Made by a program: the position numbers and the translations under genes. A DNA stretch of 64,000 nucleotides from Onthophagus taurus (lineage: Eukaryota > Arthropoda > Insecta > Coleoptera > Scarabaeidae), in assembly GCF_036711975.1 (NCBI RefSeq), contig NC_091966.1:8625501-8689500 (forward strand), given 5' to 3'. Numbering within the stretch: the first letter of the stretch is position 1; each line of letters opens with the position of its first letter. The notes under the pieces are model-generated. The model was not told the origin of the DNA. It did no database searches and was given only the letters and a program-made list of their open reading frames with translations. Shown here piece after piece: positions 24,111 to 34,208 of this stretch.

Positions 24111-24495
24111 TAGTAGTAGGTATTTGCCAATTGACGAACGTCAAGGTCACGCCGGGTGACCTTGAGGGATATCATATCTTTCCTAGTCAACTACAGCTTA
24201 TTTAGTCATCTTTGTAATTCTCACAAAAATTAACAATGACACAGGTTACTTAGAACACTCAAACTGGTGAATTGATCAACACAGAATACAAACAAGAGTG
24301 AAGGTTGAAATGATGGCGAGAGGAGTTGACTTGCATTTTGATTTGCGAACCTCCTCTTGGAGCTTCAATGTCAAGGTCACCTATATCTATTTGCTGATTG
24401 ACGAACTCTCTCCTCCTGGAACTCAAGGTTATCCGGCGGGGCCATGACCTTGAGATTCCAGGAGGAGGTTCGTCAATCGGCAAATACCTACTACT
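24111..24495. mobile_element. Small MITE carrying repeated TCAAGGTCA motifs
   Basis: Inverted termini of about 28 bp: AGTAGTAGGTATTTGCC at the left and GGCAAATACCTACTACT at the right. A possible TTTTGC flanks both sides, offset by two bases. A second inverted pair lies inside the right half, at about 24389-24421 and 24456-24487. Exact TCAAGGTCA or its reverse TGACCTTGA occurs at 24141, 24157 (reverse), 24371 and 24445 (reverse); a one-mismatch copy is at 24423. There is no ORF of note. Superfamily unknown. Confidence 0.65.
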
Positions 24496-24749
24496 TTTGC
24501 CCATTTAATCAGTCTGGTAAAAACACCCTATCAAATAAGCACCAACAATGCCAGGTTAGATTTATGGATTTATGGCTAGATTGGAAGTTCTAAAGATAAT
24601 TTCCTGGTACTGGTTTTAGAAGTGTCCGTAATTCTATCGAATACGCCTTAGGTATTCTTGAAAGGATTAACCCTTTCACTGTTATTGTACCTTGAGATGG
24701 ATACGGTTTCTTGCTGTTTTAATGATGGTACAATGAAAGAGTTAAAATA

Positions 24750-24930
24750 TCCTGTTTAGCCGTTCGTCTTAAGAGACGAAGCTAGCAAAACGTTTATAGT
24801 TCTGTCTTCTTAGTGCCCAAAACATCCAAGAAAGGTAACTATTTAGCAGCTTCCGTTTCCATAGTAAATGTGGTCAGCACTAGATTGTTGTATATTTTTA
24901 TTGAACTAAAAGTAGAACTAACTAATACAA
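24750..24930. repeat. Stray pogo-MITE interior repeat fragment
   Basis: CGTCTTAAGAGACGAAGCTA near 24765 and AGCACTAGATTGTTGTATAT near 24879 match phrases in the 44-kb hairpin array. No MITE termini flank them. Confidence 0.5.
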
Positions 24931-25221
24931 AACGCAACGGTGTTAATAGATGTTCGAATTAATTTTTAATTTTGAAATTGGCGCTTAACTTTTTAAGCAA
25001 GCATTTTTAGAGAAATGTTTACAGGAACTTTTTTTACAGTTTTGTTCCATACATCACGTTGGTGAAGTTTGGCCAAGCAATTCAAATTCGTTAAGCTTAA
25101 TTTTACTCCTATTAGAAATAACTAAAAGAAATACACTACATTTTTTTTGGTTGATTTTGATGTTGAGAATAATTCATTTAAAAACAACAATTTACATCAA
25201 ATTAAAATTACACACAATCAC

Positions 25222-26286
25222 TTATTTAGTTGATTCACCGTCGACCTGCCTCTCCGATTCCTTTTCAACATTATTATTCAACGATTTCGTCTTGTTATAT
25301 CGAACAACTGGCGCAAAATACCGATGTTCAAGAGCATCCTTAGCCGTAATACGTTCCATATGATCGTAACGCAACAAATTCTCTAATAAATCCAACGCAT
25401 CCTCGCTTACTAAATATTCATTTTCCGTTTTGATAAAACGTTCCCACTTTTTACGATTATGTTGACCAATTAACTCTTGAAAATGCGAACTAATACAAAT
25501 ATTATATTTTTCCATGTATTGATAAAATAATTGGGTTCCTAATACCTTTACAATACGAACCAATTGATCGTAATTATCGTTACCACTGAAAAACGGTTCT
25601 TTACGAAAAATCATTGAAGCAAACATACAACCCAACGACCACATATCCAAGGAGTAATCATAGTAACCATATTCAACGAGTAATTCGGGTCCTTTAAAGT
25701 ATCTCGAAGCAACACGAACGTTGTATTCTTGTCCAGGGTGATAAAATTCGGCTAAACCCCAATCTATTAATCTTAATTTACGTTGAGATTGATCAACAAT
25801 TATGTTGTGGGGTTTTACATCACGATGCATGATACCTTTACTGTGACAAAAATTTAATGCTTTTAATAATTCGTAAAGGTAAAATCGTGTATCGAATTCG
25901 GAAAGTGTAAAATAAATATGTTTAAAGTCGACGTTGTGAACTTGTTCGAAAATTAATCCGGTGTATAACGAATTGATTGAAATAACGCCGTACAATTTGA
26001 TAATATTAATTCCGCCACGTAACTCTTCAAGAATTTTGATTTCCCGTTTTACTTTGCGTTTTTTAACCGGTTTGAGGATTTTGATAACCACCTTTTCATT
26101 GTTAAGTTCGTCGAGAGCTTCGAATACTTCGCTATACTTGCCTCTTCCTAATTTCCTAATGAGACAGTAGCTTTCGATCGCTTGATATTGCGGCGTAAAG
26201 TTGTCATAATCCCAAAATTCTTTTGGTTTGTTCACGAGGGCGTCTGAATAAATCTTTGCAATCGTTCGAACCGGACACGTTGTCAT
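25222..26286 (-). CDS. Intronless divergent casein kinase II alpha
   Basis: Ser/Thr kinase of the CK2 alpha family, 354 aa in one uninterrupted frame. Gly loop [12 protein letters not shown] (residues 46-57), VVIK lysine K69, basic substrate cluster [10 protein letters not shown] (72-81), catalytic HRDVKPHN (154-161), DWG in place of DFG (175-177, a CK2 hallmark), and an almost invariant activation segment [20 protein letters not shown]. Divergence concentrates elsewhere: the N-terminus, the region around 95-130 (IINSLYTGL-type changes) and the C-terminus, which ends [14 protein letters not shown]2 alpha is normally near-identical across animals, so a coding-intronless, divergent copy suggests a paralogue, perhaps an old retrogene. 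All catalytic residues are kept, so it is probably active. Confidence 0.92.
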   Translation of the reverse strand: MTTCPVRTIAKIYSDALVNKPKEFWDYDNFTPQYQAIESYCLIRKLGRGKYSEVFEALDELNNEKVVIKILKPVKKRKVKREIKILEELRGGINIIKLYGVISINSLYTGLIFEQVHNVDFKHIYFTLSEFDTRFYLYELLKALNFCHSKGIMHRDVKPHNIIVDQSQRKLRLIDWGLAEFYHPGQEYNVRVASRYFKGPELLVEYGYYDYSLDMWSLGCMFASMIFRKEPFFSGNDNYDQLVRIVKVLGTQLFYQYMEKYNICISSHFQELIGQHNRKKWERFIKTENEYLVSEDALDLLENLLRYDHMERITAKDALEHRYFAPVVRYNKTKSLNNNVEKESERQVDGESTK

Positions 26287-26291
26287 ATTTG

Positions 26292-26376
26292 CTGTTAAAC
26301 AAAACGGAATGAAAATAATCTGTAAACGAAATTTATCTAGTTTTGACAGGAAAAGAATTTTTATGGATATTTTTAC
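26292..26376 (-). other. Probable 5' UTR intron of the CK2 alpha-like gene
   Basis: On the minus strand a donor CCAG/GTAAAAAT at 26377/26376 and an acceptor TTTGTTTAACAG/CAAAT at 26292/26291 bracket 85 bp, ending five bases before the start codon. Both sites fit GT-AG well. This would place a short 5' UTR exon upstream of 26377. Confidence 0.5.
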
Positions 26377-26991
26377 CTGGTTTTGACGTCTACGGTTTTT
26401 CTTTTTGGATTTGGGCTGACGCGATTAGATAATTTTGCGTAAAATTTAACTGTGTAAGTGATTTTTCGCTATTAATTTATTTACCTACAAGCTACATATA
26501 TATATTTTTTTTCAAATTTGCTTTTGGTTTTCTTTTCAAAATGCGTATAGCGAAGTCGGCAACAACTTGAAGTTGCCAACCAAACATTATTAAAAGTTAC
26601 CAACAGTGACTTATAATTCAAATTTGCAATTTTACTTCTTTATTTTCATTTAAATCAATAAATCTATAGATTAAACAAACAAAATTATTTACTAAACAAA
26701 ATAAACAATTAATTTTTAATCGCATTATAATTTTATAAATTCCAAGTTATGTCAACTTTGTAAGATATTAAATTTAAAATTAATGAAAAATTATTATTAA
26801 TTTCATTTGTGCTTTTATTTAGGCGAACCAAATACACAAATTTAGATAATCTAATATTAATTCTAATTAAGTAATAAAAAAATTGTGATTTTTAGGTTAC
26901 GTTCAGAATTATCTGTCAATTTTTTAAAAGCTGATTTTCTAATAGGTGCATGTATAAATAAAAAACGTTTTATATGGCGTATAGAATAAAT

Positions 26992-27189
26992 ATGTCTGAA
27001 GCAGCCTCCAAAGAAACAATTAATTCGGAAAAACGTAGCAATTTTTTAAAGAAATCTTCAGAAACCGACAAAAAAAATCGTACCACTGGTTTTAATTCAA
27101 AAACGGCTGTTTACACCTTAACTAACGATCAATCTGGGCATGATGATATCCCATCGAGATTTATATGCTGTTGTTGCAGTATTCAATAA
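26992..27189 (+). CDS. Small 65-aa ORF with Cys-cluster C-terminus, unrecognised
   Basis: TATAAATA lies at about 26953, 39 bp before the ATG at 26992 (MSEAASKET). An in-frame ATG at 26974 (MAYRIN) is also possible but would fall near the expected transcription start. The protein is Ser/Lys-rich and hydrophilic, then ends RFICCCCSIQ: four consecutive Cys near the C-terminus, as seen in palmitoylated tails. AATAAA overlaps the stop region and recurs near 27248. I do not recognise a family. It could be a real small gene or a chance ORF; the TATA and poly(A) signals favour a gene. Confidence 0.45.
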   Translation: MSEAASKETINSEKRSNFLKKSSETDKKNRTTGFNSKTAVYTLTNDQSGHDDIPSRFICCCCSIQ

Positions 27190-27600
27190 ATATTTCTTAA
27201 AATAATCTTTTTAATTTAATATTACCAACATAAAACTTTTTTGTAACAAATAAAACTAACGGTTAATTTTTGTGTTTTTATTATATTACATTTTAAAAAT
27301 TATTTCTTTGTAATCTACATATTATAATTCAATAAAGGATTTTAAAACAATCTTTAAACCACAAGAATTATACTTATTATAGTTTTCTGTAATTTAAAAA
27401 TTTCCCTCAAATCAATGTAGCCAACATAAATCACTTCACAACAAATAAGATTTTTTTTATTTACTAACAACAATGACATCAGTGTGTTTATTTATGTTAC
27501 TCAACTTTTATAGATGATTTTTTTGTCAACTAAACTGTTTTGCTTAAAAATCAAGAGATTAAATTCGTAATAAGTCATCAAGTTGATCAAGTCACCTTCG
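27190..27600. other. AT-rich gap
   Basis: No gene seen. It includes AATAAA signals that may end the small ORF's transcript. Confidence 0.4.
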
Positions 27601-28079
27601 GATATATCGATAAAAACGCTGCTACGTGCATTTTAGTGCATATTGCAAGTTTAACCACGAAACTGTTTGTATGTGTTCAGTTTATTGCATCCGTTCAGCA
27701 GGTATGAATTTTATGATTTTAATAACATTGTTACATGATTATTACTCTATATAAAACTTTTACGCTTGATGTTTAAACTTCGTTCAAGGACGAATTTAAC
27801 CTTCAATTATTATGTTCATAAATAAATTGTAGTTGCTTTCAATATTGTTATCAAATACTTATCCTTCAATTCAGATCTAATTTTATACTTTAAAATTGTT
27901 AAATTGTTGTTTTCATTTAATTTTATTTTCTCATATACATTTGTCGAATTACAGCAACATACGAGTATGAAGCTCTTAATATCTACAATAAATTCATTTA
28001 TTTATTGATTACAGGCCCATTAAGATTGGACTCATTAATGAAATGACTCAGTGTCCCATAATTATCACTAAAACAACAG
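27601..28079 (+). other. Candidate 5' exons of an unidentified gene
   Basis: A donor-like CAGCAG/GTATGA lies at 27701/27702. It is followed by a well-formed 65-bp exon at 28015-28079: acceptor TTATTGATTACAG, donor ACAACAG/GTAAGT. This exon contains ATG at 28043, reading MTQCPIIITKTT to the donor. A short upstream ORF (ATGAAATGA at 28038) overlaps it. No later exon that I can attach was found; it may lie beyond the window or be non-coding. The splice sites are strong, but the gene identity is unknown. Confidence 0.35.
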
Positions 28080-29465
28080 GTAAGTAGAATAGATTAGTCT
28101 ATATCGATAAGGATGATTTTCAAACTTGAAAGAATGATAAGAAATTAATAAAAAAATTGTTTATTGAAGTGTTTTAAGAAATAAAATGAGCTGTTTTTCT
28201 TATGAACTAAAATCTAACGAACCCAGCCTAGATTATTTTAAGAGGTAGGCAACCAAACATACACATCCGTATATTGTGCATAAAATAATAGAAGAGAATA
28301 ATATTCAAAGATACCAAAACATTATTTTTACTTTTAAAATCGACTATCCGGGTCTTTGGGAAACAAGAAGAACCATTTTGGGGAAATATGAGGATATATC
28401 CCTATGAAAAACAGAAACAGGAGTTGTAACTGAAGATAAATAAAGGCAAAATTGAAGTGTTTATAGATTATTTGCAAGAAAACTAAAAATATTCACACCA
28501 AACATAAACAATTTTCTACAACTATACAATAATTTAATAAAAATCATCTTCACTATCATAAACGATGTAATTCTAAAATTTGTGCCTACTAAAAAAGCTT
28601 TTGGGAATGATGTTACCAAATGTAGTATTGAAAAACCTGCCAGATAAAACAATTTGTTCTATTTATAACTCCAGGTAATTGATATAATTGAACAAGGGTT
28701 TGAAGATAAAAACTTCACAATGACTTACTTCTTAAACATAACAAAGAATTTGATTAGATAGATTATAATAAAATTAAACAAAATATCCAAAGTCATTCCA
28801 AGCTGCAATAAACCAAATCATTTATCCTAAAACAGTGACGACAATCAGACCTTTTTTTCGTAAAGTATTGTCCAAACAAGGTCCTGAAAGAAAAAACGAC
28901 GGAATTAGACCACTCAGCAACATTTCTGAAAGACATTGGCATTAACTCAAGAATTGAGTGCGCACCAACACAACCACTATACGCATAATCTTGGGGATTT
29001 ATTCCTTCTACTCTTCTGCGCCGTCTAGATAATGTATTTCTTGACCTATCCATCGGTCGAGATGATTTTTACTTTTCGAGTCACTTAAAAAGCAAAGTGT
29101 AAAATTAATACTGAGCAAATATTACAAGAGCATTGTCTGCTGCCCAGACAATCAGCCAACATACTAGTTTAGGCCGCGCTGCTGGTAGAATGTAGATTTG
29201 GCAAGCCCAATTGATAGAAAATATGAGAAATAACTTCAAACACTTGCTGTAATGTTATTTTAAAATGCTCTATATATTCTTGATTTGAAAGTAAATATCA
29301 CGGATATCTATGTAACAGAAAATCTTTTGCTACAAATTTTTTCGCCTATTAGTCATTATTCGTCATGAGGAGTAAATCCCCAAGTTTATGTGTATAGGTT
29401 GAGAATCACCCTGTATATTTATTAAAACTACCTAGTAGCAATATTTTCAATTTTTGAAAATCACA
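28080..29465. other. Non-coding stretch with an inverted repeat pair
   Basis: ATACGCATAATCTTGGGG (from 28979) is mirrored by CCCCAAGTTTATGTGTAT (to 29395), and the arms extend to about 26 bp. CACCCTGTATAT follows at about 29409, a frequent Tc1/mariner-type terminus. It is possibly a decayed MITE of about 450 bp. Otherwise I recognise nothing. Confidence 0.4.
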
Positions 29466-29469
29466 CCTT

Positions 29470-30570
29470 TCCTGTACGTATTAATAGCTACACCTCAACC
29501 AACAGAGTAGTGAAAGTTGGAGTTCTTCAAGGAAACTTTCTATCGCCAATGCTGTAAACATATGTTTGCAGAAGATATGGTTATTATATCACAAAATACA
29601 AATCTAGAAGAAGCAAGTAATCGGCTCAACGCCCACTTTATTATATAATTCGACAGGGTCATTTGAGATGACACTTTTTGCTTAGATTAAACTCAAGTCT
29701 GGCCATTTGTATATTGCCAAAGATTCTCCTAAAGTCTATAAATATACAGTGTAAGTTAGTATTATGGACGAAGGGTGGGTCTCAACTAAAAAGAGGAGCC
29801 TTTGCCTGGTACACAGATGCTTCAAAGACAGTTGGATCCGAAATAGGCATGGGCATTAGTGGACCAAATAGCCGCATTAAATTGCCCCTCAGCTCGGACA
29901 TAACCAGTTTTCAACCAGAAGTTCTTGCTATAAACTTCTGCACCGCTTTGAACTTACAAAAGGGACAGACAAGTGCATCCATAAACACAGATAGTCGTGC
30001 CACCCTAAAGGGAATTCAGGCCTTCACGTGTGACTCCGCACTAATCAGAGAGTGTACCAGCAACCTGAGAGAATTCGCTAGAGGCAATGATGTTACTCTA
30101 TGGTGGGTTCCAGGTCACAAGGTCACGAAGTATGATACAAAAACCTCGAAGGTAACATTACGCTGGAAAGAACTTCCAGGTCACAGACAAGCAAAGAGTA
30201 TGATAACTCCGTTTCAAAACAAAACCAAAGAGGTGTTATGCCTCAGCAAAGGGGATCTAAGGACGCTCTCAGGTTTCCTGACTGGCCATTGGACAAGCTG
30301 AGGATCAAACTTGTTAACTTCGCAACGGCGAGTCAGAAACGGCTGAACATATACGTGTAGTTGCGTCGTCAGAGACTGTCTAAGACACAAAATTTTCGGT
30401 AAAGCTCTTTTGACACCTATCGACATAAAGGAACAAGACCTTGGACCAATACTAAGGTTCATTAAGGACCTACATTTGCCTTAAAGTTTTGGAGGGCTAA
30501 AGTTACAATACATCTTATAGGTCACAGTGACGAGAGGGGACGCTCCCCTCAGCCCGGAAGCAATAAAAAT
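29470..30570 (+). pseudogene. LINE fragment: RT piece and RNase H domain
   Basis: Begins with VVKVGVLQGNFLSPML, the RT B-motif region, and AEDMVIIS, a decayed catalytic box. After a deletion, the RNase H follows: FAWYTDASKTVGSEIGMGIS, then QPEVLAINFCTALNL and NTDSRATLKGIQ, then LWWVPGHK. The sequence is open from 29678 to 30298. It is the same family as the LINE at 50.3-53.1 kb: both keep SKTVGS, GISGPNSRIKLPLSSDI and GDLRTLSGFLTGH. The stop at 30301 and missing segments make it non-functional. Its 3' end is (A/T)-rich near 30563-30580. Confidence 0.8.
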
Positions 30571-30925
30571 AACAATAAGTCAGTATTATACTACATACGG
30601 TGTTATTCTCTCGTAAATCACATTTGACAGTACGCTATCCTCTAAAGTTATCGCAGCTGGTCTTAGCCCCCTCTTTATGTATCGACATAAGAATACATAC
30701 ACTGTTACATTACAGTGTAAGTAAGTAAAAGCTGTCATTAGCAAATTTAAAACGTTCATTGGTTTTATTACCACCATTTTCTCTGTTAATTGTTCTGAAA
30801 CTGATTTGTAGAAGTAATTGACAAATCTAGAAATACGCCGAAAAATTTCACAGAGCTAAAAAAACCTCTTTTTTTAAAGAAAGATATGAAGGGGCACCGC
30901 ATACACAAAAAAAATATGTACGTGG
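30571..30925. other. Short AT-rich gap
   Basis: A hydrophobic minus-strand frame at 30586-30777 resembles no family I can name. Nothing else seen. Confidence 0.35.
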
Positions 30926-30929
30926 ATAC

Positions 30930-31395
30930 ATATGATTAAAGTTACCAATACCGACAAAAATGACCAAGTAAAAGAACACATTAATTCATTTTCCCGGGTA
31001 GAAACTTATTACTGTCGAGCCAGCACTAACAAAGGCTATCTGGAAGAGGATCTAAATCTAAAACAAAATTTTTTTGAACTGTAGAAGATAAAATTTCTAA
31101 GTTTCCTTTTGAAAATTCAAATGTTTATCGACGTATTTTTAATACAAATTTAAATATTTCATTTTTCAAACTCAAAAAGGATAGGTGTGATTTTTGTGAA
31201 AATTTTGGACCAAATGGTTACAGGTTTTCGGGAATAAAAAAGCTAGTCATTTGGTCTAATTCCTGTACTCCCCAGAATATGAATAGCATTATGTCTCTTG
31301 GATTGCAATATTTCATCAAAGATCATCCACAAATAGAATGGATACAACATAAATTTTCCGAACCTGGACATAGTAAGGACCTGCAGTAAAGACAG
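30930..31395 (+). pseudogene. Remnant of an insect transposon-type protein with Cys motif
   Basis: The plus strand, in shifting frames, reads HINSFSRVETYYCRASTNKG, then NVYRRIFNTNLNISFFKL, KKDRCDFCENFG and YFIKDHPQIEWIQHKFSEPG. This set (a YCRAST motif, an RRIFN segment, then CxxC) recurs in uncharacterised mobile-element proteins of insects. I do not know the transposon superfamily. Stops at about 31083 and 31387 disable it. Confidence 0.55.
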
Positions 31396-31499
31396 CTAGC
31401 AAGTCTACAAAATAGCTGGTTGTAATGCGGATGAAACCATAAGATTTTTTTGATCTTCAAGAATCCTGGAGAGGCGTCTAAGCACTAAGTGACATGAGG

Positions 31500-33195
31500 C
31501 TAGTTGCAATACCAGGATTTCAATCCCGCGATCCCGTACATATTTAAATCCCGGAAGTTATCCCAGGAAATCGATTATGATTTTGGGATTTTCGGGATTA
31601 TGTTTATGTCATTAATTTACTATTTTTTGAAGAATAAAACTCGTTCTATCGGTTAGCCACCTGTCCAGTTAACTAAGAATGCACTCTTGATTTTTGCACA
31701 TTGATTCAAGAAATTGATATATTCAATAATGGCTTTTGAATGTTTGAAAACTATTCCACCAACAAATGTGAAATCGGAACGGTGCTTCTCTTCAGCAGGT
31801 TTATTAAACACAAAACGATGTTTTTTCTGCGCTTTTTATTTCTTTGAAAATATTTCTATGCAAGGTAGATGAATATAAGGTATGCTCACACGGTGAACGA
31901 ATTAGCTCTCGCATGTCATAACGGCGTCATAGCCATTGTAAACAAACCTACACTTACAATAGTAGAGAGTAGTTGTTGCTAAAGCTAAGTTTTCACATGT
32001 ATGGATTACTGGCGCCAGTACGAAGTCAGTTTAGTGGCGCCAATTAGCTGGCGCCAGAAGTTGTTTCCACATAATGTTATAATAGTGAACCCGTTTTTAC
32101 GTTTCCAGATAGCCGAGATACAGAAGGTGTTTGAAAATCGTAAATTTCAAACACTTCCTGTATATCAAAAACGAAGGGGGTAAGTTTCACAAAAAAAGTA
32201 TCTCAGATTCGCGAAAGCCGCAACTTTCTATCTTTCATAATAACTGAGATACCCTGCAAACCTATCGAAATTTGAACACCCTCTATACGTTATTAACAAA
32301 AAAAAAGCGAAAATATAGTTGTTGGGTTAGATCGTGGATTGTACGTAGAAATAACCTAGGTGCGTCTAGTACTTTAATTAGAGAATTATGCCATGAAGAT
32401 CAGGAAGCATTTTTTAATTATTTAAGAACGACTGAAGGTTTCATGTTTTTGTTGAGGCAAGTATCCTGTAAAATACAAAAACAACATATGCATATGAGAG
32501 ATTCCAGCTCACGTAAAACTGCACGCAATTTTAAGATTTTTGGCCTCTGAAGATTCTTTTACATACTTGCAATATATACATCGTTTGCCAAAACGTGTGA
32601 AGTGCTTGATGCTATTTACGAAGCTTTTGCCGAGGTTTCGTCAAAATTAGGAACTGTTTTCTTCATAATTTCAACTATCCTTCTAACAGCTTCATTTCGT
32701 GCTAGTCGGTCCTTATATTGTAGAATTTTCTGATTCCACAATCAAGGATATTGTTCGTACGTTTTTAGAAATAGTACTGTTTGTTCTGATGCCCATTTTT
32801 TGGACGGTTTATTAGCGGATTAGTTCATTTTAGTTGGACGAACACGTTAATAGTACACGTTTTCTTTATAAATACTGCTATTCGCGCCAAAAAAGTAGAA
32901 GTAGCGTCAACTTTATTGGCGCTATGATTACTGACACCAATTTATTGGCGCTATTTTTTCTATTTTCAAGTCATTTCCCGAGACAATTCGTTCACCGTGT
33001 GAGCTTACCTTATATTCATCTACTTTGGTTCTATGGATGGTAGATTTTTTTATAATGCTTTGTATTATGGTTAGAACACCTTGAACACTTTTCGTTTATA
33101 ATTACATATATAATACATATGTAGCCCATAAAAGCTGGGATTACCCGGGATAGAGAATTCTGATCCCGAAATCCCGGGATTATAAAAACCCTTCT
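31500..33195. mobile_element. hAT remnant interrupted by a PIF/Harbinger element
   Basis: The plus strand at 31743-31819 encodes LKTIPPTNVKSERCFSSAGL followed by LNTK, the hAT C-terminal dimerisation motif. The sequence on both sides of the inner element is rich in ATCCCG/CGGGAT: GCGATCCCG near 31530 and GATCCCGAAATCCCGGGAT near 33162. These are degenerate mirror images and may be its terminal regions. No clean 8-bp duplication was found, so the outer limits are approximate. Confidence 0.55.
31865..33023 (+). mobile_element. PIF/Harbinger element with long inverted ends
   Basis: GTAGATGAATATAAGGTA plus GCTCACACGGTGAACGAATT at the left is mirrored at the right (AATTCGTTCACCGTGTGAGC then TTACCTTATATTCATCTAC), about 39 bp with one mismatch. 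Between them the plus strand at 32320-32510 reads SWIVRRNNLGASSTLIREL then EDQEAFFNYLRTTEGF, the N-terminal region of Harbinger nuclease proteins. The catalytic part is missing, so this is an internally deleted copy. Subterminal GGCGCC-containing repeats (TGGCGCCAGTA, TGGCGCCAATTA) occur near both ends. Confidence 0.75.
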
Positions 33196-33199
33196 TGAT

Positions 33200-33960
33200 T
33201 ATAATCCCTAAAGGACTTGCATTAAAGAACTGGATGAGGAGCAGCTAACTTTCATACCAGGGCGACAAAGACAACATCTGATTTTCTCCCTGCCCTGTAT
33301 AACTGATAAGTGGATCAGCAGTATCATCTGCGTTTGATTAGGTGCCAAGGCAAAAGATCAGGATAGCACCAGAGAAGAAACTCCCCCACAACTGAGGCCA
33401 TCAGATCCATGTTCCAGCGAGTGGAGGGAACGGTGAGCGTGAACGGGAACACCTCTGGCATGGTCGTCATAGAAAAAGGTGTTAAACCGGCGGACAGTTT
33501 ATTTCTTTGCTATTTGTAGCTTTTATGGATGAAGTGGTGCAGACATGCAAGAGAAGAACAGAAACATCGTTGGTCGACATGCTCAACCTCAGACCGATCA
33601 CGTGCTACACTCTGATATATGCAGATAATGTAGTCCTTATCGCAGACTTGGAGACTCTAAAGGATGATGTTGAACAAGGTAAAGAGTCAAGTTATGGTGG
33701 TGACGAGGACAGAGAATGATGATGAATGTGATGGTCAACTCCTCACCCAAGTCAACAGCTATCAATATCTGAGCATGACTATCCACCAGATGGGCAAGCT
33801 TACTGAAGCGGTCTTTGAGCCTATACTTTAACAGTGAAAGCTGTACCGCAAATACAAGGCATATTAGTAATATTAATGCGGTCTAAATGAAATGCCTCCT
33901 CACAGCCGTATTCGAAAAGAACTTTGTATTCAAGAAAGCTGTCTTGGTTTGGCAGAACTA
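33200..33960 (+). pseudogene. LINE RT fragment
   Basis: Plus-strand pieces give EEQLTFIPGRQRQHLIFSL (33230-33290), then SEWREQ/VEGTVSVNGNTSG, then an open part from 33507: FVAFMDEVVQTCKRRTE and CYTLIYADNVVLIAD. The last is the catalytic YADD box with the second Asp changed to Asn. It is broken by frameshifts and ends in decayed thumb sequence near 33760-33840. Confidence 0.75.
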
Positions 33961-34208
33961 ACACTTTCTATAAAATTAACGTCATTTCCGTTTTAAACGC
34001 GTTTTTTTTTCGCATGGACATGGTTCACACATTTTTGCAGTTAATGTGTTTTAAAACCGTTATTTTTACCTTTAATAATATCTTAACATGAATTAAACTT
34101 TTACATCTAAAGTACTGCGTTGTCACTTAAGTCACTTGGTCAAAACAAATCTCAGGTGACGTTAAGTTGACGTTTGAGTACCAATGTATAATAAAATTGA
34201 TCTGTCAT
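33961..34208. other. Short gap, 3' flank of the odorant receptor
   Basis: No gene. Probably the 3' UTR of the minus-strand receptor. Confidence 0.4.

Larger units (their letters stand above)
23760..25074. repeat. Inverted 23-bp repeat pair bounding a 1.3-kb block
   Basis: GGCCAAACTTCACC followed by AGCGTGATG at 23760-23782 is mirrored at 25052-25074 with one mismatch. The pair could be the subterminal inverted repeats of an old element. The interior holds a separate MITE (24.1-24.5 kb) and a stray hairpin-repeat fragment near 24750-24930. No transposase remnant is visible and no target duplication was found. Confidence 0.5.

Noticed and set aside
28793-29053. 86-codon minus-strand ORF
   Set aside because: No recognisable motif; it overlaps an inverted-repeat arm and is probably repeat DNA.
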